Of a stretch of DNA of 5,435 nt, positions 1-5,416 are shown one piece after another. Below the pieces are notes generated by a model, which saw nothing but the letters and a program-made list of their open reading frames with translations, searched no databases and was not told where the DNA came from. The stretch comes from Actinomycetes bacterium (GTDB lineage: Bacteria > Actinomycetota > Acidimicrobiia > Acidimicrobiales > Acidimicrobiaceae), in assembly GCA_021823045.1 (NCBI GenBank), contig JAKAPB010000166.1:1-5435 (forward strand). The letters run 5' to 3'. The first letter of the stretch is position 1, and every line of letters begins with the position of its first letter. A program made the translations under genes and the position numbers.

Positions 1-221
1 GCAACGCTCACGGAGTCTCAGGCTCGGCCGGTCTTGCAGAACACGTTCTCGAAAGTATCGGGCCAAACCCTTCTCCTTACGTACTGTCCTTGAGCCCACG
101 ACGTTATCTCGAAAGCCCCTGGGATTATTCACACGCTCGAAAGCTCGCGCAAAGTGTGTACGAGAACTACTATGCCCTCGGAGCCAGCGCCCAAGGGGGA
201 GCTTCCAGAGCAAAGCAATGA
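1..221 (+). CDS. FAD-dependent oxidoreductase (DAO / sarcosine dehydrogenase-like), C-terminal fragment cut by the window edge
   Basis: The frame is open from the first base (first full codon at 3) to TGA at 219-221 and gives 72 residues. It opens with NAHGVSGSAGLAE. This matches the CAHGIAGAGGIGK segment (residues 354-366) of the large dehydrogenase downstream, which is the conserved glycine-rich loop near the C-terminus of DAO-fold flavoenzymes that contacts FAD. It then has an SPRRY stretch like the VRRFG of the downstream protein, and ends with a Y..AR......YE.YY pattern shared with residues 387-412 there. The protein stops about 15 residues after that motif, so it has no fused GcvT domain. 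I infer a single-domain amine or amino-acid oxidoreductase of the glycine/sarcosine/dimethylglycine oxidase family. The substrate is unknown because the N-terminal FAD site and active site lie outside the window. Confidence 0.8.
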   Translation, partial: NAHGVSGSAGLAEHVLESIGPNPSPYVLSLSPRRYLESPWDYSHARKLAQSVYENYYALGASAQGGASRAKQ

Positions 222-955
222 CACAATTCCCTATCGCAGCAAAAACACAACTTAGCTCTTCCCGCATCAGTAATTATCGATTCAATCGGCTCGGGCACCT
301 GAATTTGACCCTTGCAATACTTGGCGTCTGGCGGCGTAAAAGGCATTCTGTTGCCATCCTCGTCGAGCATCTCAGGGAGGCAACATGTCGGAAAGTAAGA
401 CTCTCCCTATGCCGCTGGATGATCAGTAGCGAGCAAAATCCGATCAAGTCGGTAGATGGTGGCTTCCTGGTTACCTACCAGTTCCTCAGGAGCATTCTCC
501 GAATTAGCCGGCTCAATCACAGATTCCACCTGATTATCCGCTACGACGTCACAATGATGCACTCGTTTGGTGAAAACAACGAGTGCCATAAGATCAAAAA
601 TTATCTTGAGTACCCGGATGCAATTCCATCATCTCGACCGATTGAACAGTCCTCGAGATTCGAATACAGGAAAGACCACTTGAGGAGTCATCCGCTCAAC
701 CCGGTTTCCTCGGAGCGATCACTCACGGGGATCATTTTAAAAGACGACCGCCGCCGCCGGCGTCGACAAGACTTCGTTCGATCTGCTGAAGAGGGGGTAT
801 CTTTGAATTTCGTTCGACCATCAGAGCACTCGCCGGGCTGGCGGGGCCGATCAATCCGGTCTTTTTCATATCCACAATTCCGGTCGCAGCGGGGCCTGCA
901 TACTAAGTTCAACTTTGATCGGTTGATGCCTATAGCAGAAGCACTCGGGATATAG
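218..955 (+). CDS. Doubtful 245-codon open frame, no recognisable product
   Basis: An ATG at 218 overlaps the preceding stop as ATGA, and the frame runs to TAG at 953-955, 19 bases before the kinase start, so by position it would fit an operon. The predicted protein does not look real. It is rich in Arg, Ser and His, poor in Ala and Gly, has a run of six Arg near residue 180 produced by a CCG-repeat tract, and shows no domain, signal peptide or membrane pattern I recognise. By eye only about one fifth of its codons begin with G, against roughly 45% in a sampled stretch of the large dehydrogenase gene. Third positions are C-rich as in real genes, which keeps the question open. There is no good Shine-Dalgarno before 218 (only AGAG at 207-210). 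A gene finder may call it; I think it is more likely not translated. Confidence 0.2.
   Translation: MTQFPIAAKTQLSSSRISNYRFNRLGHLNLTLAILGVWRRKRHSVAILVEHLREATCRKVRLSLCRWMISSEQNPIKSVDGGFLVTYQFLRSILRISRLNHRFHLIIRYDVTMMHSFGENNECHKIKNYLEYPDAIPSSRPIEQSSRFEYRKDHLRSHPLNPVSSERSLTGIILKDDRRRRRRQDFVRSAEEGVSLNFVRPSEHSPGWRGRSIRSFSYPQFRSQRGLHTKFNFDRLMPIAEALGI
385..429 (+). CDS. 14-codon ORF behind a strong Shine-Dalgarno (leader peptide or broken gene start)
   Basis: AGGGAGG at 374-380 is the best Shine-Dalgarno in the left half of the window and lies 4 bases before ATG 385. The frame reads MSESKTLPMPLDDQ and ends at TAG 427-429. The opening Met-Ser-Glu-Ser-Lys looks like an ordinary bacterial N-terminus. 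After the TAG the same frame goes on for 25 codons to another TAG, then meets further stops. It may be the surviving 5' end of a degraded gene, a leader peptide, or chance. Confidence 0.2.
   Translation: MSESKTLPMPLDDQ
559..586. repeat. Perfect 9-bp inverted repeat (hairpin)
   Basis: GCACTCGTT at 559-567 and AACGAGTGC at 578-586 are exact reverse complements separated by 10 bases. A weaker AT-rich 5-bp stem (AAGAT 590-594, ATCTT 603-607) follows directly. Neither strand shows a T-run after the stem, so a standard intrinsic terminator is not supported. It could be an operator, an RNA structure or a remnant of a mobile-element end. Confidence 0.5.
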
Positions 956-974
956 CTCCAGTGAAGATTCCGAA

Positions 975-1889
975 ATGTCCGTAGACCTACCAGCGGAACT
1001 CGACGCTTTGACGAGTCAGCTCTCCGTTCTCCAAGAAGGAGTAGTTTCAGTTTGCCGACTCACTGGCGGGCTCACCAATAGCAATTTCAAACTCGTGACC
1101 ACCAAAGGAAGCTATGTAGTCAGGATCTCTTCGCCAAAATCGTCCCTGCTCGCTATAGATAGGGAGAACGAACTCTACAATTCGTCTGTGGCAGCTGCCG
1201 TTGGCGTCGGCGCCAAGGTTATCGAGTCTTTGCGCGAACCAAATGTGATGGTTGTAGAGTACATAGAAGGAAAAACCCTCTCGGCTCGGGACCTAGCCGA
1301 AGGTCAGCTCCTTGACCGTATTGCTCATGCTTGTCGTCAACTCCATGGGGCCCCTCGCTTCGCCTCCGATTTCAACATGTTCGCGATACAGCGTGGCTAC
1401 CTCGACATCGTGCTTAAGCGAGGCTTCCATCTTCCCAAGGGATACCTGGACTACCGACAGTTGGTCTCAGAGATGGAGCTAGCAATGGCAATCTCGCCCG
1501 AAGGACTTGTTCCGTGCAACAACGACCTCCTCGCCGAAAATTTCATCGACGATGGCGAGACAATCCACATCATTGACTATGAATACTCCGGCAACAACGA
1601 ACCGGGTTTTGAGCTCGGCAACATCTGGAGTGAGTCACGGCTATCTCTGGAACAACTTGAAGAACTCTGTAGCGCGTACTACGGACATTATGATCCAGCA
1701 CGAATTGCGCGAGCTCGGCTTTGGGGGCTCATGTCAAAATATGGATGGACTTTATGGGGATCTATACAGGCCGCAGTGGCCGAAATTGACTTCGACTTTC
1801 TCGAGTGGAGCTTAGAGAAATACCAAGGAGCAGTGGCAGAATTCAACTCTCCCGCCTTTAGGGAACTGTTGGCGAGGGTCACGCGGTGA
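975..1889 (+). CDS. Choline/ethanolamine kinase-like phosphotransferase (APH / protein-kinase fold)
   Basis: This 304-residue protein is the usual length for bacterial LicA-like and APH-family small-molecule kinases. The Gly-rich nucleotide loop is GGLTNSN (31-37), followed by a VVRIS strand (48-52) where the ATP-contacting residue is Arg50, and a DRENELYN helix (62-69) with the conserved Glu. The hinge-type segment is VVEYIEGKTL. The catalytic loop is CNNDLLAENF (181-190), with Asp184 as presumed base and Asn189 as metal ligand; choline kinases usually read HNDLLxxN, so His is Asn here. The metal-binding segment is IDYEYSGNNEPGFELGN, with Asp201. The DYEYSG/FELGN pattern is typical of choline kinases rather than antibiotic kinases. 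ATG 975 is the only start before the in-frame stop near 933; the Shine-Dalgarno is weak (GTGAAG, 961-966). I infer phosphorylation of an amino alcohol or similar hydroxylated small molecule in the cytoplasm. Substrate unproven. Confidence 0.85.
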   Translation: MSVDLPAELDALTSQLSVLQEGVVSVCRLTGGLTNSNFKLVTTKGSYVVRISSPKSSLLAIDRENELYNSSVAAAVGVGAKVIESLREPNVMVVEYIEGKTLSARDLAEGQLLDRIAHACRQLHGAPRFASDFNMFAIQRGYLDIVLKRGFHLPKGYLDYRQLVSEMELAMAISPEGLVPCNNDLLAENFIDDGETIHIIDYEYSGNNEPGFELGNIWSESRLSLEQLEELCSAYYGHYDPARIARARLWGLMSKYGWTLWGSIQAAVAEIDFDFLEWSLEKYQGAVAEFNSPAFRELLARVTR

Positions 1890-1972
1890 ATTCGATGACA
1901 ATGAGCCGACAGTTCACCGGACAGAGCGGCGAAGGCGAGAGGTCCTTGAAATTATTCCTAAGGCGGATTCAA

Positions 1973-2000
1973 AAGGTGCAATTTCGACAAAATGCACCTT
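1973..2000. promoter_or_regulatory. Stem-loop / near-palindrome between kinase and HAD genes
   Basis: AAGGTGCA (1973-1980) and TGCACCTT (1993-2000) are perfect reverse complements. After one A.A mismatch the pairing continues with TTT against AAA (1982-1984 with 1989-1991), leaving a CGAC loop. No T-run follows. It sits alone in the 189-base gap between the two genes, so an operator for a dimeric regulator, an mRNA structure or an imperfect terminator are all possible. Confidence 0.4.
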
Positions 2001-2064
2001 GGCAAACGTTCTCAGTTTCAAGGACTTTGCTGATCCAGTCATTTCAGCACAACCGTGCGATAAC

Positions 2065-2070
2065 GAAGGG
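2065..2070 (+). promoter_or_regulatory. Shine-Dalgarno GAAGGG supporting the TTG start of the HAD gene
   Basis: GAAGGG ends 8 bases before TTG 2079. An in-frame TAA at 2061-2063 rules out any earlier start, and no ATG or GTG occurs before the catalytic motif, so this site fixes the TTG as the most likely initiation codon. Confidence 0.55.
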
Positions 2071-2078
2071 CTTACAAA

Positions 2079-2825
2079 TTGGCCATATTCAGTAACGACC
2101 GGGCACCGCTGCATCTGCCCTTAACGTCGGCAATTTTCGACTTCAACGGGACTCTCTCAGATGACGAGCCGTTGCTCTATGAAATATACCGGGGCCTCTT
2201 CAGTGAAGTGCTCGGTTATGACCTCACCAAAGCTGACTACTTCGCAACATTGGCGGGCCTGAGTGACCCAGAGATAATTCTCGAGGTTCTAAAACGATGC
2301 GAAATGGCCCATAATAAGGAGCTAGGGGCTTCGCTTCTCGGTGCGAAAATAGGGCGATACTGCACCGAAGTGGCAATTGCCCCCAGAATCACTTCTGAGG
2401 CCGCACATTTTGTAAATGCCATCGCAGATGTAGTTCCCATAGCGGTAGTCACTGGTGCGGCGAAAGTTGAGGTGCACACTGCCCTACAATCTGCGAAAAT
2501 CTTAGATCGGTTCAGCAGTATCGTTACAGCGGAAGATATCCGCTATGGGAAACCCCATCCCGAGGGATTCCTCATAGCCTCCACTGTCTTGCAAGAGCGC
2601 TCCGGTACCCTTCACCTTGACATTGGTCGGATCACCATCGCGGTATTTGAGGACTCGATATTTGGCATACTCGCAGCGGAAAAAGCCGGAATGTTTCCAG
2701 TTGTAGTTGGCGATCCCACCCCCGGATTTGCAAAAGGACGCCTCGCGATTCCATCACTATGTGCTGATAGCCTCGCCACCATCCTCCCACTCTTTTCTCC
2801 TCGAATAACCAAGGAACCAAAATAA
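2079..2825 (+). CDS. HAD-superfamily hydrolase, phosphatase/phosphoglucomutase-like subfamily
   Basis: This protein of 248 residues starts at TTG. Motif I is FDFNGTLSDDE (20-30): Asp21 is the expected nucleophile, but the usual second Asp is Asn23. A helical C1-type cap follows (about 30-100), as in PGP/beta-PGM-like HADs. Motif II is VVTGAAKVEV with Thr125. Motif III is YGKPHPEGF with Lys158. Motif IV is VFEDSIFGILAAEKAGM with Glu191 and Asp192 as Mg ligands. Length and order of motifs fit a soluble cytoplasmic phosphatase or phosphomutase acting on a small phosphorylated metabolite. Standing 189 bases after a choline-kinase-like gene and 79 bases before an amine dehydrogenase, it may act on a phosphorylated intermediate of the same pathway; that is inference. 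The Asn23 change removes the normal acid/base residue in motif I, so it could be slower, specialised, or not a phosphatase. Confidence 0.85.
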   Translation: MAIFSNDRAPLHLPLTSAIFDFNGTLSDDEPLLYEIYRGLFSEVLGYDLTKADYFATLAGLSDPEIILEVLKRCEMAHNKELGASLLGAKIGRYCTEVAIAPRITSEAAHFVNAIADVVPIAVVTGAAKVEVHTALQSAKILDRFSSIVTAEDIRYGKPHPEGFLIASTVLQERSGTLHLDIGRITIAVFEDSIFGILAAEKAGMFPVVVGDPTPGFAKGRLAIPSLCADSLATILPLFSPRITKEPK

Positions 2826-2857
2826 CCTCACGCCCCAAGTACAAGACCAACTCAAAC

Positions 2858-2880
2858 CCTCGCAAGTAGATCCAGCGAGG
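2858..2880. other. 6-bp inverted repeat in the HAD-dehydrogenase gap
   Basis: CCTCGC (2858-2863) and GCGAGG (2875-2880) pair perfectly around an 11-base loop, 11 bases before the Shine-Dalgarno of the dehydrogenase. There is no T-run. It may be a weak attenuating or mRNA-stabilising structure, or chance. Confidence 0.2.
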
Positions 2881-2890
2881 AACAGACTCT

Positions 2891-2898
2891 GAAGGGAG
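2891..2898 (+). promoter_or_regulatory. Strong ribosome binding site of the FAD/GcvT dehydrogenase
   Basis: GAAGGGAG ends 6 bases before ATG 2905, the best-placed Shine-Dalgarno among the window's confident genes. It supports that ATG as the start, which puts the FAD-binding glycine motif at the normal distance (residue 14) from the N-terminus. Confidence 0.7.
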
Positions 2899-2904
2899 TT
2901 CGCA

Positions 2905-5370
2905 ATGACAGGCCTACCTAACTCGGCTCGAATAGTCATCATTGGAGGTGGCGTTGGCGGGACGAGCATAGCCTATCACCTAGGTCTCATGGGCTGTAGC
3001 GACGTGGTGCTCGTCGATCGAGACGAGCTAACCAATGGTTCAACCTTCCACTCAGCTGGCTTGGTCGGCCAACTGCGTTCCTCGGTAAATCTGACCAAGA
3101 CGATGATGTACTCCGCCGAACTCTACCGAGAACTTTCAAGGGATTCAGAAACTGACCCAGGTTGGGTAGAGTGCGGAGGAATCCGGCTCGCATGTACAAG
3201 CGAAAGGCTTTCCGAACTGCGCCGCCAAGTGGGATGGGCGAAGACTTTCGGACTCCCGCTAGAAGAGATCTCCCCCAGAGAAGCCCAAAATCTTTTCCCC
3301 TTCATGTCAATCGAGGGCGTTCTTGGTGCAACTTTTCTTGCGACCGACGGATATTTGGATCCTTCGCTGCTTACTTACGCTTTTGCAAAGGAGGCACGGT
3401 CATTTGGTATCGAAATTGCCACCCACACGAGGGTCGTCGGCATCGAAACCGAGAGTGATCGGGTTAGGGCGGTGCAAACCGATCGTGGCCGAATCGAGTG
3501 CGAAATTGTTGTCAATGCCGCTGGGATGTACTCAGCCGAGATCGGACGCATGGCCGGGGTTCGGATACCGATCATCCCATTCTCCCACCAGTACCTGATA
3601 ACCACCGCTTTTCGACAAGAAGACGACACCAAAGTTCTCCCCACCCTCAGAGACCCTGACCTGCTCGTCTATTTCCGCCAAGATGTGCGGGGTCTGCTGA
3701 TGGGAGGTTATGAGCGCCACTCAAAAGCGGCATTTCTCACCGAGCAGTACCAGGATGCGATCCCAACTGACTTCAACGGTCGACTACTCGATGAAGATTG
3801 GGTGAGATTCGAAGAGATCACCGAAAACTCGGCGCGGCGGGTTCCGATAATGGCCGAAATACAGATCCGTAAGCTTCTCAATGGTCCTGAAGCCTTCACA
3901 CCAGACAATGAGTTTTGCCTTGGAGAGACCGAGGTCGGCGGGCTTTTCGTCGCTGCTGGCTTTTGTGCGCACGGGATCGCTGGGGCCGGAGGTATTGGAA
4001 AGGTCATGGCGGAATGGATACTCAAAGGCGAACCAAGCATGGACCTGTGGGAGATGGATGTCCGGCGCTTCGGAAAGCAGTATCGTTCTGGCTCCTACAC
4101 TCTGGCCAGAACTCGCGAGAACTACGAGACATATTACGACATTCGCTATCCAAACCAAGAACGAGAGGCGGGTCGTCCTCTTCGTCGCTCTCCGGTCTAT
4201 AAGTGGCATCTTGATCACGGTGCATACTTCGGAGAAAAATCGGGCTGGGAGCGAGTCAACTACTATCGATCCAACGAGGACCCGACCCTCGAACACCTTA
4301 GGCCCAACGGGTGGGCCGGACAGTACTGGTCTACTGCGATAGCGACCGAGCATCGAGCGACTCGAAATACCGCCTGTCTTTTTGATGAGACTTCGTTTGC
4401 CAAGTTAGAAGTTTCAGGACCTGGGGCAGCAACTCTTCTCAATAGGCTCTGCGACAACAATGTCGCACGTGGTATCGGCCGGGTCACCTATACCCAAATG
4501 CTAAATGAACATGGAGGGATCGAGGCCGATTTCACCGTCTCCCAATTAGCCGCCGACCGGTACCTCATCGTAACTGGGACTGCCTTCGGCGGGCACGATA
4601 TGAGTTGGATTCGACGCCATCTCCCATTGGACGGAAGTGTCGTGTTGAGCGACGTGACTGGCGCATATGCCTGTTTCGGGATCTGGGGTCCCAAGGCGCT
4701 CACCATAACGGCATCCCTAACTTCTGCGACGATTGATGCCAGGTCATTTCCATACATGACCGCTCGGGAAATCACCATAGGAGATGTCCCGGTGCTTGCT
4801 CTGAGGGTTACCTTCGTTGGAGAGATGGGCTGGGAATTCTACTGTTCGAGCGAGTACGGCATGGCACTGTGGGAAACCCTAATAAAGGCGGGCGAACCAA
4901 ATGGAATGGTGACTGGGGGGTATCGAGCCATCGACAGCCTGCGTCTTGAAAAGGGCTACCGAATATGGGGCAGCGACATAACACCAGACGAAACTCCCTA
5001 TGAAGCGGGTCTCGAATTCTGTGTCAAATTTGACAAGGGAGAGTTCATCGGCCGCGAAGCCCTTGTCAGCGTCTCGAAAACCGAGCTCACCTCTCGGCTG
5101 GTCTCCATCGTATTCGACGATCTCAAGGATGTCGTATTAGGCAATGAGCCGGTACGCATCGACGGGGCCGTGCTCGGGCGGGTCACCTCGGGCGGCATTG
5201 GCTACAGCATCGATCGGTCCATTGCCTTTGCCTATATCCCCCAATCGCTCGCCTCGATCGGGCGACGTTGCGAGGTATACTTGTTCGGAGTCTGGGCAAA
5301 AGGAACGGTTTCAGCCGAGGTACTTTTCGACCCAAAATCTGAGCGAATTCAGGGACGTTATCAAGGATAA
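2905..5370 (+). CDS. FAD-dependent sarcosine/dimethylglycine dehydrogenase-like protein fused to a GcvT (folate) domain
   Basis: Its 821 residues match the usual size of bacterial DMGDH/SARDH-type fusions. The N-terminal DAO fold has the dinucleotide motif GGGVGG (14-19) and the ribose-binding acidic residue Asp38. STFHSAGL (46-53) follows, where His49 matches the histidine that carries covalent FAD in mitochondrial sarcosine and dimethylglycine dehydrogenases. PFSHQYLIT (225-233) with His228 and YFRQ (256-259) lie in the presumed substrate pocket. CAHGIAGAGGIGK (354-366) closes the FAD site. A FAO_M-like linker (about 370-430) leads to GEKSGWERVN (443-452). The GcvT aminomethyltransferase domain (about 455-705) has GGIEADFTV with Asp542, a likely folate-binding acid, GEMGWEFY (639-646) and RAIDSLRLEKGYR (674-686). 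A C-terminal GcvT barrel (about 725-815) includes VTSGGIGYS. I infer oxidative N-demethylation with transfer of formaldehyde to tetrahydrofolate. No signal peptide is seen, so it is probably cytoplasmic. Exact amine substrate unknown. Confidence 0.93.
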   Translation: MTGLPNSARIVIIGGGVGGTSIAYHLGLMGCSDVVLVDRDELTNGSTFHSAGLVGQLRSSVNLTKTMMYSAELYRELSRDSETDPGWVECGGIRLACTSERLSELRRQVGWAKTFGLPLEEISPREAQNLFPFMSIEGVLGATFLATDGYLDPSLLTYAFAKEARSFGIEIATHTRVVGIETESDRVRAVQTDRGRIECEIVVNAAGMYSAEIGRMAGVRIPIIPFSHQYLITTAFRQEDDTKVLPTLRDPDLLVYFRQDVRGLLMGGYERHSKAAFLTEQYQDAIPTDFNGRLLDEDWVRFEEITENSARRVPIMAEIQIRKLLNGPEAFTPDNEFCLGETEVGGLFVAAGFCAHGIAGAGGIGKVMAEWILKGEPSMDLWEMDVRRFGKQYRSGSYTLARTRENYETYYDIRYPNQEREAGRPLRRSPVYKWHLDHGAYFGEKSGWERVNYYRSNEDPTLEHLRPNGWAGQYWSTAIATEHRATRNTACLFDETSFAKLEVSGPGAATLLNRLCDNNVARGIGRVTYTQMLNEHGGIEADFTVSQLAADRYLIVTGTAFGGHDMSWIRRHLPLDGSVVLSDVTGAYACFGIWGPKALTITASLTSATIDARSFPYMTAREITIGDVPVLALRVTFVGEMGWEFYCSSEYGMALWETLIKAGEPNGMVTGGYRAIDSLRLEKGYRIWGSDITPDETPYEAGLEFCVKFDKGEFIGREALVSVSKTELTSRLVSIVFDDLKDVVLGNEPVRIDGAVLGRVTSGGIGYSIDRSIAFAYIPQSLASIGRRCEVYLFGVWAKGTVSAEVLFDPKSERIQGRYQG

Positions 5371-5396
5371 ATTCTGGCCGATACACCTACATTGAT

Positions 5397-5416
5397 ACCG
5401 GATCTGGTTCTCCGGT
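5397..5416 (+). terminator. Weak hairpin after the dehydrogenase gene, possible terminator
   Basis: ACCGGA (5397-5402) and TCCGGT (5411-5416) pair around an 8-base loop, 26 bases after the TAA. No T-run follows (CCTGAAAA), so it is at best a U-less terminator. Its place at the end of the gene is the main support. Confidence 0.25.

Larger units (their letters stand above)
170..589 (-). pseudogene. Possible broken minus-strand gene: one reading frame interrupted by a single TAG
   Basis: Reading the minus strand from ATG at 589, 60 codons follow before TAG at 407-409. The same frame then stays open to about 170, past an ATG at 370. About 45% of the first 60 codons begin with G and second positions favour A, C and T, as in real proteins. 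The predicted product is rich in Val, Glu, Asn and Asp, unlike the Arg-rich plus-strand frame. Below 222 it runs antisense into the flavoenzyme 3' end, so that part is shadow. No family was recognised, upstream of 589 the frame meets TGA at 629-631, and no clear Shine-Dalgarno is visible. It could be a remnant of a decayed gene or a statistical shadow. Confidence 0.2.
222..974. other. About 750-base stretch without a convincing gene, possibly decayed DNA
   Basis: I read this stretch in all six frames and found no intact protein of a known family. Short protein-like segments appear in several frames. They include minus-strand 589-407 and its continuation past one TAG, a minus-strand 45-codon frame from ATG 869 to TGA 732 beginning MKKTGLIGPASPAS, and a plus-strand 14-codon ORF at 385. 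Such a mosaic is what a gene broken by several frameshifts would leave, but I could not join the pieces into one family. No tRNA, rRNA, CRISPR array or insertion-sequence ends were seen. A (CCG)4 tract lies at 748-759, inside the CG-rich self-complementary stretch 750-766. Confidence 0.5.

Noticed and set aside
48..143. CTCGAAAG occurs three times (48-55, 108-115, 136-143)
   Set aside because: Unequal spacing (60 and 28 bases), different codon frames and location inside the flavoenzyme coding end make chance more likely than a direct-repeat array.
389..427. TAG codons read as pyrrolysine in a methyltransferase
   Set aside because: The surrounding residues do not resemble MttB/MtbB/MtmB proteins, the frames are short, and no pyl genes are in the window; kept only as a check within a finding.
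748..762. CCG trinucleotide tract as a microsatellite or regulatory element
   Set aside because: Only four units, with no flanking signal; noted as sequence texture only.
975..1889. Aminoglycoside resistance phosphotransferase
   Set aside because: The fold is shared, but the NNDLLAEN and DYEYSG...FELGN motifs fit choline/ethanolamine kinases better and the setting is amine metabolism.
1886..2095. 69-codon + strand ORF starting GTG over the kinase stop codon
   Set aside because: The product is Gln/Arg/Ser-rich without any motif, has no Shine-Dalgarno of its own and overlaps the HAD start; the tight GTGA overlap alone is not enough.
3784..4353. 189-codon minus-strand and 153-codon plus-strand open frames inside the dehydrogenase gene
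   Set aside because: They lie wholly within the confidently assigned FAD/GcvT gene in other frames, with no recognisable domains; they are shadows.
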